DNA of 64,000 nucleotides from Parolsenella catena (GTDB taxonomy: Bacteria > Actinomycetota > Coriobacteriia > Coriobacteriales > Atopobiaceae). A program made the position numbers and the translations under genes. A model generated the notes under the pieces. The model did no database searches and was not told the DNA's origin. It was given only the letters and a program-made list of their open reading frames with translations. Of this stretch, positions 15,331 to 24,162 are shown in pieces. The number at the start of each line of letters is the position of its first letter. Position 1 is the stretch's first letter. The stretch covers positions 124,001 to 188,000 of the forward strand of contig NZ_AP019367.1 in the NCBI RefSeq assembly GCF_003966955.1. The letters are read 5' to 3'.

Positions 15331-15462
15331 CGCTGTCCCCCCCGCCGCTCGGGCGCCTGTGGCCCCAAGCGCTCACGGAGCCACTCGTTTGCGGTACGCT
15401 TAAGTCTGGTATGCGAAGGCGGCCCTGCCCGCACGGCCGCCGCCATCGTCCAAGGAGGACAT

Positions 15463-17157
15463 ATGTCGAACATCCCCGCGCCCGTCGACGCAACCAAGAC
15501 CCCCGAGTGGGAGGCCCTCAAGGCCCACCACGACAAGCTCGTCGCGGACCACTTCAACCTCAAGGACGCCTTCGCTGCAGATGACAAGCGCGTCGAGAAG
15601 CTCTCGTTCGACATGAGCGACCTGCACTTTGACCTCTCGAAGGACCTCGTCACCGACGAGACCGTCAAGCTGCTGTGCGACCTCGCCCGCGCGGTGAAGG
15701 TCGAGGAGCGGCGCGACGCCATGTTCAGCGGCGAGCACATCAACACCACCGAGGACCGTGCCGTCCTGCACACGGCCCTGCGCCGTCCCAAGGACCAGAT
15801 CGGCAAGTTCGTCGTCGACGGCCAGGACACCGTGGCAGACGTCCACGAGGTTCTCGACCGCATGTACGCGTTTGCCGAGCGCGTCCGCTCCGGCGAGTGG
15901 AAGGGCGTCTCGGGCAAGCGCATCGAGCACGTCATGAGCATCGGCATCGGTGGCTCAGACCTCGGCCCGGTCATGGCCTACGAGGCGCTCAAGCCCTATG
16001 CGGACGCCGGCATCGACTGCCGCTTCGTCTCCAACATCGACCCGAACGACATGGCCGAGAAGACGCGCGGCCTTGACCCCGAGACCACGCTCGTCATCAT
16101 CGTCTCCAAGACGTTCACGACGCTCGAGACGATCACGAACGCTCGCGAGGCCCGCACCTGGATGCTCGACGCGCTGAAGGCGCAGGGTGCCATCGATGGC
16201 TCTGACGCCCAGAACGCCGATGCCATCAAGAAGCACTTCGTCGCCGTCTCCACGAACCTCGAGCTCGTCGAGCAGTTCGGCATCGACCCCGAGAACGCCT
16301 TTGGCTTCTGGAGCTGGGTCGGCGGCCGCTACTCCGTTGACTCCGCCGTGGGTCTCTCGCTCATCATCGCGTTCGGCCCCGAGCGCTTCGCCGAGTTCCT
16401 CGCCGGCTTCCATGACGTCGACAACTACTTCAAGAACACGCCGCTCGAGCGAAACGTCGTGGCGCTCATGGGCCTCATGAACGTCTGGTACGTCAACTTC
16501 TGCGGCATGGGCAGCCACGCCGTGTTGCCATACAACCAGTACCTGCACCGCTTCCCGGCCTACCTCCAGCAGCTCACGATGGAGTCCAACGGCAAGTCCA
16601 CGCGCTGGGACGGCACGCCCGCCACGTCCGCCACGGGTGAGGTCTTCTGGGGCGAGGCTGGCACGAACGGTCAGCACGCGTTCTACCAGCTCATCCACCA
16701 GGGCACCAAGCCCATCCCGGCCGACTTCATCGCCTTCGTGAACACGCCCAACCCCACCAAGGACGGAGACCAGGACGTCCACGAGCTGTTCCTGGGCAAC
16801 TTCCTCGCCCAGACGAAGGCCCTCGCCTTTGGCAAGACGGCGGACGAGGTGCGCGCCGAGGGCACGGCCGAGTGGATGGTCCCGGCTCGCTGCTTCGAGG
16901 GCAACCGCCCGACGACCTCGATCTTCGGCGAGGCTCTCACCCCGCACGCGCTCGGCGAGCTCATTGCGCTGTACGAGCACATCACGTTCGTGGAGGGCAC
17001 CGTCTGGGGCCTTGACTCCTACGACCAGTGGGGCGTCGAGCTTGGCAAGCAGCTCGCCAAGCAGATCACGCCCGCCTTCCATGACGACGAGGCGCTCGCC
17101 CGGCAGGACGCCAGCACCCAGGCGCTCATCGCCTACTATCGCGCGCACAGGAAGTAG
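15463..17157 (+). CDS. pgi: Glucose-6-phosphate isomerase
   Basis: A 564-residue enzyme interconverting glucose 6-phosphate and fructose 6-phosphate. It supplies glycolysis and, with the glycogen genes further on, links stored glucan to energy metabolism. It contains the sugar-phosphate-binding signature [17 protein letters not shown], a second SIS-type segment [17 protein letters not shown], then [20 protein letters not shown] and the catalytic-Glu region [11 protein letters not shown]-terminal [11 protein letters not shown] is the second PGI signature. Start ATG 15463 has CAAGGAGGAC upstream. The length is that of the long bacterial form. Confidence 0.97.
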   Translation: MSNIPAPVDATKTPEWEALKAHHDKLVADHFNLKDAFAADDKRVEKLSFDMSDLHFDLSKDLVTDETVKLLCDLARAVKVEERRDAMFSGEHINTTEDRAVLHTALRRPKDQIGKFVVDGQDTVADVHEVLDRMYAFAERVRSGEWKGVSGKRIEHVMSIGIGGSDLGPVMAYEALKPYADAGIDCRFVSNIDPNDMAEKTRGLDPETTLVIIVSKTFTTLETITNAREARTWMLDALKAQGAIDGSDAQNADAIKKHFVAVSTNLELVEQFGIDPENAFGFWSWVGGRYSVDSAVGLSLIIAFGPERFAEFLAGFHDVDNYFKNTPLERNVVALMGLMNVWYVNFCGMGSHAVLPYNQYLHRFPAYLQQLTMESNGKSTRWDGTPATSATGEVFWGEAGTNGQHAFYQLIHQGTKPIPADFIAFVNTPNPTKDGDQDVHELFLGNFLAQTKALAFGKTADEVRAEGTAEWMVPARCFEGNRPTTSIFGEALTPHALGELIALYEHITFVEGTVWGLDSYDQWGVELGKQLAKQITPAFHDDEALARQDASTQALIAYYRAHRK

Positions 17158-17227
17158 CGCCCACAACCCACGTTAGCCATCGGGCCGTGCCGGCGGGCGC
17201 GGCCCCATTTCTCAGAAGGGAACGCTC

Positions 17228-17908
17228 ATGGCCGAGACGAAAGACGCTTGCCGCTTCGACGCCGTCATCTTTGACATGGACGGCGTGCTCGTGGACTCCG
17301 AGGCCCTCTATCTCCGCGAGTTCCGGGCGTTCTCGGATGCCTGCGGGCTCGACGTCACCGAGGAGGAGCTCCTCGCACAGGTGGGCGCCTCGCACCAGAC
17401 GTTCCAGCGCACGATACGGGACGTCCTCGCCCGCAACGGCATCGAGACCGCCTCGCCCGAGGCTGCCGAGCGCGTCTACGAGGACTGGGCGGTCAAGAAC
17501 TGCGAGCGCAACTACGGCCAGATCATGAATCCCGGCGTGCCCGAGACGCTCGATGCCCTGCGCACTGCCGGCGTGCGCGTGGCCCTGGCCTCCTCGGCTC
17601 CCATGCGCTTCATCCACGAGGCGCTTGGCCAGTGCGGCATCGACGACCGCTTCGAGCGGTTCGTCTCGGGCGAGCAGTTCCACGAGAGCAAGCCGAACCC
17701 AGAGATATACCTGCACTCCATGGAGTGCCTTGGGCTTCCGGCGACCCGGTGCTGCTGCGTGGAGGATTCCGCGTTCGGCATCGCGGCGGGCAAGGCGGCC
17801 GGCATGTTCGTCATTGCCAAGCGCGAGGAGCGCTTTGGCTTCTCTCAGGACGCCGCCGACGTCATCGTGGACGAGATTCCCGGCATCCTCGGCGTCGTGC
17901 TGGGGTAG
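17228..17908 (+). CDS. HAD-superfamily phosphatase or phosphomutase, beta-phosphoglucomutase-like
   Basis: A 226-residue HAD subfamily IA enzyme. Motif I FDMDGVLVDSE has the two catalytic Asp residues (about 13 and 15). A helical cap follows. Motif II is ALASSAP, motif III includes ESKPNPEIYLHSMECLG and motif IV is CVEDSAFGIAAGKAAGM. The sequence pattern fits the beta-phosphoglucomutase/sugar phosphatase branch, but the substrate cannot be assigned. Start ATG 17228 follows AGAAGGGAACGCTC. It lies 70 bases after pgi in the same direction and may be co-transcribed, which would suit a sugar-phosphate role. A bidirectional terminator follows. Confidence 0.9.
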   Translation: MAETKDACRFDAVIFDMDGVLVDSEALYLREFRAFSDACGLDVTEEELLAQVGASHQTFQRTIRDVLARNGIETASPEAAERVYEDWAVKNCERNYGQIMNPGVPETLDALRTAGVRVALASSAPMRFIHEALGQCGIDDRFERFVSGEQFHESKPNPEIYLHSMECLGLPATRCCCVEDSAFGIAAGKAAGMFVIAKREERFGFSQDAADVIVDEIPGILGVVLG

Positions 17909-17946
17909 GGAGAACTCGACGCCGGGCGTGCGTCCAGGCGTCACGG

Positions 17947-17992
17947 AAAAAGGCAGCTGCCACCGCGATGATGCGATGACAGCTGCCTTTTT
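17947..17992. terminator. Bidirectional Rho-independent terminator
   Basis: AAAAAGGCAGCTG (17947-17959) is the exact complement of CAGCTGCCTTTTT (17980-17992), giving T tracts on both strands. It sits between the convergent HAD gene and the PH-like membrane-protein gene and can serve both. Confidence 0.95.
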
Positions 17993-18026
17993 CGTGGCGC
18001 TTGTTGGTGTCCGCGTCGCCGCGCGG

Positions 18027-18587
18027 TTACTTCTTGGCCGTCTCCTTGACGGCGCCCACGTGCTTGAGAAGGTCGCGGTAGCGCTGGGCGCTCATCGCGC
18101 GGGAGGGCACGAGGACGTAGCTGCCGTTCGCAAACGCGAGGACGGCCATCTCGTTGCCCAGGGTGGCGCCGCGCAGGTCTGCGATGCGCAGCGTCTCGGC
18201 GGCGTCGGGCGAGGTCACGGTGAGGGTGTCCTCGTAGACGGCTACCGTGCGGCGGCGCTTGTCGGCGGGGATGAGCGCCGTGTCGAGCCCGGCGTGGCGC
18301 AGCTTGCGCAGCTGCACCTGCGGCCAGCGGTCCGCGAGGCCCCATAGGATGACCTCGACCACGACCATGCCCACGAGCAGGGGCGCGTTGCCCTTCGTGG
18401 CGGGCGCGAGCGCCGCAATCACGATGAGCACGAGGACGGCGTAGCTCGTGACGCTTGCGGGGTTGCGCGTCTTGTCGCCGGCGAGCAGGCGCGCTGCCTC
18501 GTCGGTGAGCTGGGCGGAGAGATCGTAGCTGAGGCTGAAGAGCGGCTTGTCGAGGCTCGTCTCGGTTTTGTTGGTGGCTTTTGCCAT
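18027..18587 (-). CDS. Small membrane protein with PH-like (YcxB-type) C-terminal domain
   Basis: A 186-residue protein. The polar N-terminus (1-45) is followed by two membrane helices (SYAVLVLIVIAALAPAT and LLVGMVVVEVILWGLA, about 47-82). The cytoplasmic C-terminal half, with VAVYEDTLTVTSPDAAETL, IADLRGATLGNEMAVLAF and YVLVPSRAMSAQRYRDLL, has the alternating pattern of a bacterial PH-like/YcxB domain. No function is established for such proteins. Start ATG 18587 has GGGAGCACC upstream; the longer open frame to 18887 has low-complexity content and no start signal. It is likely a stand-alone gene. Confidence 0.75.
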   Translation of the reverse strand: MAKATNKTETSLDKPLFSLSYDLSAQLTDEAARLLAGDKTRNPASVTSYAVLVLIVIAALAPATKGNAPLLVGMVVVEVILWGLADRWPQVQLRKLRHAGLDTALIPADKRRRTVAVYEDTLTVTSPDAAETLRIADLRGATLGNEMAVLAFANGSYVLVPSRAMSAQRYRDLLKHVGAVKETAKK

Positions 18588-18717
18588 GGTGCTCCCATCA
18601 GGTGCCTGTGCGTGCAAGTACAAATTGTAGCGTGCCGCCCGCCCGGGCGCGTGGCACTCGGGCGGGCGGCACGTGGATGCTCCCTGTGCGGGGCGTCGGC
18701 GCTTGGGCCTGCGCTCC

Positions 18718-20388
18718 CTAGTAGATGCCGCGCTGGCGGCCGGCGCGGTCTCCCACGCGGCGGTGCTGGCCGCCCCTGCCGCCCGCGGGGCGTTGCCTGC
18801 GGTCCGCGGCCTGGTCGCGGCCGGTCTGCTGGCCGTTCGCGCGGCCGCCCTGCTGCGGGCGCCCGTCTCGGCCCTGGCCACCGCCACGCCTGCCGCCGCG
18901 TCTGCCGCCGCGGCTGCGCTGCCTGCGCTCGCCCTCGGTCTCGAGCTCGAGCTCGGCGACCTCGCGGCGCGTGAGCTTGGCGATGCCCGGGCGCTGCGAC
19001 TTCGCGGCCTTGGAGGGCCTGTCCTTCTTTGCGCCGCCGGTCTTGGCGGGCTTGTCGTGCTCGGCGAGCTTCTCGCTCTTCTCGGCGCGGGGCTTGGCGA
19101 GGGCGCGCTTGCGGGCGGCCGCGCTGGCGGCCTTGCGGGCCTCCTCGCGCTTCTTGCGGGCCTTCTTGCCCAGCGGGCGCCAGTCCTCGGGGTTCCGGTC
19201 CGGGTTGAGCTCCACGGGCTTGTCGCCCAGCTCGAGTTCGTAGGAGGGCTCGAAGGGCGGCACGACCTTGCCCATGAGCTTCTCGGCGGCGTAGAGCTCG
19301 TCTGCGTCGTTCTCAGTCACGAAGGTGAGCGCCCAGCCGGCCTCGCCCGCGCGGCCCGTGCGCCCGATGCGGTGGATGTAGTCCTCGGCGTCCACGGGCA
19401 CGTCGAAGTTCACGACGTAGCGCACGTCGGAGACGTCGATGCCGCGGGCGAGGACGTCGGTGGCAACGAGGACGTCACAGCTGCCGTCGCGGAAGGCGCG
19501 CAGGGCGCGCTCGCGCTGGTTCTGGCTGCGGTCGCCGTGGATGGGGGCGCAGGAGATGTTGGCGCGGCGCAGGCGGCGGCAGCAGGCGTCCGCGCGGTGC
19601 TTCGTGCGGCAGAAGACGATGACGCGCTTGGGGCCCTCCTGCTTGAGCACCTCGGGGAGCAGCGCGTTCTTGGCCTCGAGCGAGACGGGCAGCGCAAACT
19701 GGTCGATGGTCTCGGCAACCGAGCCCTTGTGCGCGATCTCCACGACGGCCGGATCGCTCACGAGATCGCGGATGCCGCCGATGGCGTCCTCGTCGAGCGT
19801 GGCCGAGAACAGCAGCGTCTGGCGCGAGGAGGGCGTCTGGCCCACGATCTTGCGCATGGCGGGCAGAAAGCCCATGTCGAGCATGCGGTCTGCCTCGTCG
19901 AGCACGAGCACCTCGACGTCATCGAGGTGGGCCTCGCCCTGCTCGATGAGGTCAACGAGGCGGCCGGGCGTGGCAACGAGGATGTCAAGGCCACGGCGAA
20001 GGGCGGCCTTCTGCGGCTCGTAGCCCACGCCGCCTACGACGGTGTAGCTGCGGTGATGCGTGCGGCCCTCGATGGTGGCGCAGACGTCGGCGATCTGCTG
20101 GGCAAGCTCGCGCGTGGGCGTCACGATGAGCATCCTGGGGCCGCGGTGGCGCTCGGCGTGCCTGAGGCGGCTCATCGTGGGAAGCAGGAAGGCGGCCGTC
20201 TTGCCCGTGCCGGTCTGGGCGGCGGCGAGCAGGTCACGGCCCTCGAGGACGTAGGGGATGGCCTGGGCCTGGACGGGCGTGGGCTGCTCGTAGCCGAGCG
20301 TCTCGACGGCCTTGAGGACGGCCTCGGAAAGACCGAGGTCGGAGAAGGCGACGGTCGTGCCGTCACCGGGGTTGGTGCTCTGGGTCAT
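18718..20388 (-). CDS. DEAD-box RNA helicase with basic RGG-like tail
   Basis: A 556-residue helicase that unwinds structured RNA, probably in ribosome assembly or mRNA decay. Motifs in order: Q motif ([15 protein letters not shown]), Walker A AQTGTGKT (about 57-64), [37 protein letters not shown], then [12 protein letters not shown] and [10 protein letters not shown]. The last 150 residues are Lys/Arg- and Gly-rich with repeated RGG- and RGGRR-like units, a low-complexity RNA-binding tail. It resembles RhlE/DeaD-type proteins. Start ATG 20388 is chosen because AGGAACACC precedes it; a longer form from 20421 has no ribosome-binding site. Confidence 0.95.
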   Translation of the reverse strand: MTQSTNPGDGTTVAFSDLGLSEAVLKAVETLGYEQPTPVQAQAIPYVLEGRDLLAAAQTGTGKTAAFLLPTMSRLRHAERHRGPRMLIVTPTRELAQQIADVCATIEGRTHHRSYTVVGGVGYEPQKAALRRGLDILVATPGRLVDLIEQGEAHLDDVEVLVLDEADRMLDMGFLPAMRKIVGQTPSSRQTLLFSATLDEDAIGGIRDLVSDPAVVEIAHKGSVAETIDQFALPVSLEAKNALLPEVLKQEGPKRVIVFCRTKHRADACCRRLRRANISCAPIHGDRSQNQRERALRAFRDGSCDVLVATDVLARGIDVSDVRYVVNFDVPVDAEDYIHRIGRTGRAGEAGWALTFVTENDADELYAAEKLMGKVVPPFEPSYELELGDKPVELNPDRNPEDWRPLGKKARKKREEARKAASAAARKRALAKPRAEKSEKLAEHDKPAKTGGAKKDRPSKAAKSQRPGIAKLTRREVAELELETEGERRQRSRGGRRGGRRGGGQGRDGRPQQGGRANGQQTGRDQAADRRQRPAGGRGGQHRRVGDRAGRQRGIY

Positions 20389-20576
20389 GTAAGGTGTTCC
20401 TATCTTTGGGCTTGTGCCCATGCTGCGGAAGGGCCGCGCTCACGGCTGCAGACCTACCGATGGTCGATTCGTTGCTACCACTGTAGCCGAAGTATGCTTA
20501 AGCCGCCGTCCGGACGCGGTACGCTGTGTGCAAACTGTGGGTGATAGCTGGGACGTTTTTCCGTGAGGAGCGCGCG

Positions 20577-22358
20577 ATGGGGGAGCCGACAAACGACGAG
20601 TGGTGGCGACACGACGAGCCCGCCGTGAACGACCGGCAGGCCCGTGAGCGTCGCGCCGCCGAGAGACGCCGACCCGAGGAAGACCCGTACTCCGGCTCCG
20701 CGAGCCATCCCCGCGCGCCGCGAGACGGTCGCGCCGTGCGTCCCGAGACGGGCCGCAGCGAGGCCGCCGAGCTGCCCCACGCGCGCCGCCGCTCCAGGGG
20801 CCGGCGCTCGGGCTCCTCGGCCGTGGGGCACAGGGGAGGCCCGGCGCAGCGCTACGGATACAGCGCGCCCGAGCGCGGCGGCCATGGCTCCACTATCCCC
20901 GACGACCGCCTGCCGCGTCGCCGTCCCCGGCAGCAGCGTCCGCTCGGCTGGTCCCAGCAGAACGTGCCCCAGCTGCGCGAGACGTCGGCGAGCAACGGCG
21001 GCTGGAAGTTCCGGTCTCTCTCGCCCGCGCATGGGCGCGGCGTCCCTCCTGTGGTGTTCCTTGCGGCGGGGGTCGTGCTCGCGGTCGCGCTGCTTGTCAT
21101 CGTGGTCCGCGGCGTGTCCGGATGCGTTGCCTCCCACGCGGCCCCCGCTGCTGAGGAGCCCGCGGCGAGCGAGGCGGCGGCTGCGACCGAGGCCGTGGCG
21201 ACAACCCAGGCCGCCGCAACTGATGACGCGAGCCTGCCGGCCCACACGGTCCTTGACGAGGGGCGCAGGACGGCAAGCGGCGATGGCCGCATGAGCTTCT
21301 CGGCGGTGGGTGACAACCTCATGAACGAGAACCTTCTCGAGCTCGCTGATGGCTGGGGTGGCTCTGCTGGCGACGGCGCCTATGACTTCTCGCCCTTCTA
21401 CAGCGAGGTGGCGCCCGTCATCCAGGGGTCCTATGACGTTTCGCTCATCAACCAGGAGACGACGCTCGGCGGCAACGACGAGTTCGACTACGTGGGATAT
21501 CCCAGCTACAACACGCCCGACTCGCTTGCGGACGCCGTGGCCTCGGCCGGCTGGCGCATCGTGAACACGAACACGAACCACACCTACGACACCTGGACGA
21601 AGTCTATCGAGCACTCCCAGGGCGTGTGGGCCGCAAAGACGGGCCTCGTCACGATCGGCTCGTACGACTCGGACGCCGATCGCCAGACGGTGCGGCTCGT
21701 GGAGTGCAACGGCATCAGGCTCGCGGCGCTCTCGTACTGCTACGGCCAGAACGGCTACGAGCAGGATGACCTGCCCAACGACTACTTTGCCGTGCCCTAT
21801 GACGAGGCCAAGATGCGCGAGGACGTGGCGCGCGCCCGCGAGGTGGCCGACGTCGTGCTCGTCTACATGCACTGGGGCGACGAGTACACGAACGAGCCGA
21901 GCGACGATCAGAAGGCGATCGCGAAGGTGTGCGCCGACATCGGCGTGGACGTGGTGGTGGGCAGCCATGCGCACGTGATCCAGCCGGTGGAGTGGGTGGA
22001 GCGCGAGGGCGGCGGCAAGATGCTGTGCGCGTATGGCCTGGGAGATTTTGTGTCCGGCTACCGCAACAGCCCCAACTGCATCCTGAGCGGCATGCTGAGC
22101 TGCGACTTCGTGCGCGTGGGCGATGACGCTGCCGGCGGTGACAACGTGGGGCCGGGCGGCATCGCCGTGGAGAACGTCACGTGGCACCCGCTCGTGGAGC
22201 ACATGGTGGGCGACACCGACGTCGTGCGCTTCGTGAAGGGCTATTCGACCGCCGATGCCGAGGCAAACGAGCTGCTCTCGACCGTGGGCGATCCCACGAC
22301 CTGGCCGCTCGAGAAGACCCGCGAGGTCATCGGCGACGTCGCGACCATTGACGCCTAG
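20577..22358 (+). CDS. CapA-family (poly-gamma-glutamate synthesis-type) metallophosphatase-like membrane protein
   Basis: A 593-residue protein. Residues 1-158 are a cytoplasmic, Arg/Pro/Ser-rich disordered region. One membrane helix (about 159-181, VVFLAAGVVLAVALLVIVV) follows, then an Ala/Glu/Thr-rich linker. The large outer domain begins at SFSAVGDNLMNENLLELADG and matches the PGA_cap/CapA fold: NQETTLGGN, NTNTNHTYD, VYMHWGDEY, VVGSHAHVIQPVEWVE and YGLGDFVSG. These proteins are linked to anionic polymer or capsule handling at the cell surface; the substrate here is unknown. Start ATG 20577 with GAGGAG six bases upstream is clear. No other capsule genes are nearby. Confidence 0.88.
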   Translation: MGEPTNDEWWRHDEPAVNDRQARERRAAERRRPEEDPYSGSASHPRAPRDGRAVRPETGRSEAAELPHARRRSRGRRSGSSAVGHRGGPAQRYGYSAPERGGHGSTIPDDRLPRRRPRQQRPLGWSQQNVPQLRETSASNGGWKFRSLSPAHGRGVPPVVFLAAGVVLAVALLVIVVRGVSGCVASHAAPAAEEPAASEAAAATEAVATTQAAATDDASLPAHTVLDEGRRTASGDGRMSFSAVGDNLMNENLLELADGWGGSAGDGAYDFSPFYSEVAPVIQGSYDVSLINQETTLGGNDEFDYVGYPSYNTPDSLADAVASAGWRIVNTNTNHTYDTWTKSIEHSQGVWAAKTGLVTIGSYDSDADRQTVRLVECNGIRLAALSYCYGQNGYEQDDLPNDYFAVPYDEAKMREDVARAREVADVVLVYMHWGDEYTNEPSDDQKAIAKVCADIGVDVVVGSHAHVIQPVEWVEREGGGKMLCAYGLGDFVSGYRNSPNCILSGMLSCDFVRVGDDAAGGDNVGPGGIAVENVTWHPLVEHMVGDTDVVRFVKGYSTADAEANELLSTVGDPTTWPLEKTREVIGDVATIDA

Positions 22359-22368
22359 ATCTCCCGGC

Positions 22369-22418
22369 GATATTTGGGGGCGAGGCCAAGCTGTCACCGT
22401 TTTCGGCAAGCTCCGCCC
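22369..22418 (+). repeat. 50-bp REP-like repeat, copy 1
   Basis: It begins GATATTTGGGGGCGAGGCC and ends GGCAAGCTCCGCCC, 11 bases after the CapA stop. It matches the copy at 32433-32482 in 46 of 50 positions, in the same orientation. The ends can pair (GGGCGnGGC with GCTCCGCCC), so it folds into a hairpin. The two copies flank the catabolic gene block. Confidence 0.85.
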
Positions 22419-22471
22419 GATGGAGTCGGGAGACTCATTTGACCGCGCCATGCACGTGGCTGTAGACAAAG

Positions 22472-22499
22472 CGCCCGCCTCGCGTGGGCGAGACGGGCG
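22472..22499 (-). terminator. Terminator of the minus-strand CoA-transferase operon
   Basis: CGCCCGCCTCGC pairs with GCGAGACGGGCG around a 4-base loop, with one mismatch. On the minus strand it is followed by CTTTGTC. It lies 24 bases beyond the MaoC stop codon. Confidence 0.7.
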
Positions 22500-22522
22500 T
22501 CCGGGGTGCTATGTGGCGGGGT

Positions 22523-22972
22523 CTAGGCGTCGCGCTTCTGGCACATGAGCAGGTGATCGGCGACCATGACGGTCTCGCCCTTCTGGTTGAGCACCTCGAG
22601 GTGCTCGGTCACGATGCCCATGTTGGCGCGCTTCTTGTGGTCCTTCTTGTCGGAGATGGTCACGACGGTGTGGATCGTGTCGCCGATGAAGACGGGCTTG
22701 ATGAAGCGCAGGTGGTCGTAGCCGTACGAGAACGCAACCGGGTTGATGAACGACGCCGTGAGGCCAACGCCCACGCTGAACGTGAGCGTGCCGTGTGCGA
22801 TGCGCTGGCCAAACTCGGTGTTCTTGCAGAACTCGGCGTCGATGTGGTGGGGGAAGAAGTCACCCGTCTGGCCGGCGTGGATCACGATGTCGGCCTCGGT
22901 GATGGTCTTGGCGCCCGTCGTGCGGCTGTCGCCGAGCTGGTAGTCCTCGAAGTAGCAGGCCTTCTCGTCCAT
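22523..22972 (-). CDS. MaoC-family (R)-specific enoyl-CoA hydratase/dehydratase
   Basis: A 149-residue single hot-dog domain. The catalytic Asp and His are present in the hydratase motif [12 protein letters not shown] (about 37-48), where the usual Asn is replaced by Phe. The motif continues with [18 protein letters not shown]. Such enzymes add or remove water across enoyl-CoA double bonds. It is the last gene of a four-gene minus operon after two CoA-transferase homologues, which suggests its substrate is the thioester formed or bound by them. Start ATG 22972 has AAAGGAAAC upstream. The length equals the PhaJ-type minimal form. The substrate is unknown. Confidence 0.92.
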   Translation of the reverse strand: MDEKACYFEDYQLGDSRTTGAKTITEADIVIHAGQTGDFFPHHIDAEFCKNTEFGQRIAHGTLTFSVGVGLTASFINPVAFSYGYDHLRFIKPVFIGDTIHTVVTISDKKDHKKRANMGIVTEHLEVLNQKGETVMVADHLLMCQKRDA

Positions 22973-23029
22973 GGTGTTTCCTTTCGTCCTGGGTGCCGCG
23001 GCACCCGGCTTCCTAATCGTGCGTCGTCG

Positions 23030-24160
23030 CTAGGCGACGTACTTGTCGTTGTCCTGTCCTACGGTTGGCGCGGCTGGACCGCCCTGGGGGCGCTTTCCGT
23101 CGATGATGATGGGGCAGCAGGTGGTCTCGAGCGTCGTGCCGTTGGGACGGCTGACCCGCTGTGTCATGCCGAGGTCTTCGAAGGCCTCCGTCGACATGAG
23201 CTTGTCCCAGGTGTAAACGTCGGCGCACCACACGTCTGCCGGCTCGAGGATGGAGAGCCAGTGGCCCGTGGTCTGGGTGGCGAGGTGGTCGGCCACGATG
23301 GCCTTGATCTCGTCGCGCTTCGTGTGCCACGTCTCGGCGTCGTCGTAGGCGAGAAGTGCGTTGCAGCCGATAAGCTCCCCGAGTTTCGGCACGGGGATCA
23401 TCGCGAGCGCCAGGTAGCCGTCTGCCGTGCCGTAGATTCCGTACGGCGCGTCGATGAAGGCGTTGGCGTTGTTGATTGCGCTGCGCTGCGGGGCCTTGTG
23501 ACCGTCGTTGAGGTAGGTCGTGAACACCTCGAATTGCGCGTCGAGAAGCGAGCGCATGAGGTCAACCTCCACATGGGCGCCCTCACCCGTGCGCTTGGCC
23601 CTGAGCACCCCCGCAAGGATGCCCTGGGCGAGATGCTGGCCTGCGAACAGGTCACCGATGGAAAGCCCCATGGGCGTGGGCGGTTGGTCGGCGTTGCCGT
23701 TGAGGTAGCAGATGCCGGAGAGCGCCTGTGCGAGAAGGTCCTGACCAGGCCTCTTGACCCAGGGGCCCTTCGTGCCATAGCCCGTGATTTGCCCGTAGAC
23801 GATTGCGGGATTGAGCTTGCGGGCGGCCTCGTAGTCCACGCCCAGGCGCTCCGCGACGCCCGGCCTGTAATTCGTGACCATCACGTCTGCCTCGCGAACG
23901 AGGCGCTCGAGCGTCGGACGACTTGCGGGGTCCTTGAGATCGAGCGCCACGCTCTGCTTGTTGCGGTTGATGGCGTGGAACAGCGAGCTGTCGCCATCGA
24001 TGACGCAATTGGAGATGTAGAGCGTGCGACAGATGTCACCCGTGCCCGGGCGCTCGACCTTGATGACGCGGGCGCCAAGGTCGGCAAGTCTGAGCGTCGC
24101 GGACGGCGCGGAGAGGAACTGGCTCAGGTCGAGCACGGTGATTCCCTCGAGTGGCCTCAT
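23030..24160 (-). CDS. Family III (CaiB/BaiF) CoA-transferase homologue 1, canonical catalytic acid replaced
   Basis: A 376-residue protein with the interlocked family III CoA-transferase fold. It shows MRPLEGITVLDLSQFLSAP at the start, RVIKVERPGTGD, VTNYRPGVAERLGVDYE, TGYGTKGPW and PTPMGLSIGDLFAGQHLAQG. In characterised members an Asp (Asp169 of formyl-CoA transferase) forms the acyl intermediate. At the aligned position, in VEVDLMRSLLD, this protein has Arg203. Either a shifted acidic residue is used or the chemistry differs. It is 45 percent or so identical by eye to the neighbouring paralogue, starts 2 bases after that gene's stop, and has GGTGAG before ATG 24160. The two probably form a heteromer. 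Confidence 0.9.
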   Translation of the reverse strand: MRPLEGITVLDLSQFLSAPSATLRLADLGARVIKVERPGTGDICRTLYISNCVIDGDSSLFHAINRNKQSVALDLKDPASRPTLERLVREADVMVTNYRPGVAERLGVDYEAARKLNPAIVYGQITGYGTKGPWVKRPGQDLLAQALSGICYLNGNADQPPTPMGLSIGDLFAGQHLAQGILAGVLRAKRTGEGAHVEVDLMRSLLDAQFEVFTTYLNDGHKAPQRSAINNANAFIDAPYGIYGTADGYLALAMIPVPKLGELIGCNALLAYDDAETWHTKRDEIKAIVADHLATQTTGHWLSILEPADVWCADVYTWDKLMSTEAFEDLGMTQRVSRPNGTTLETTCCPIIIDGKRPQGGPAAPTVGQDNDKYVA

Positions 24161-24162
24161 GG

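Noticed and set aside
18673-20544. A 623-codon plus-strand frame opposite the DEAD-box helicase
   Set aside because: No ribosome-binding site, low-complexity product, and complete overlap with a protein that has all helicase motifs.
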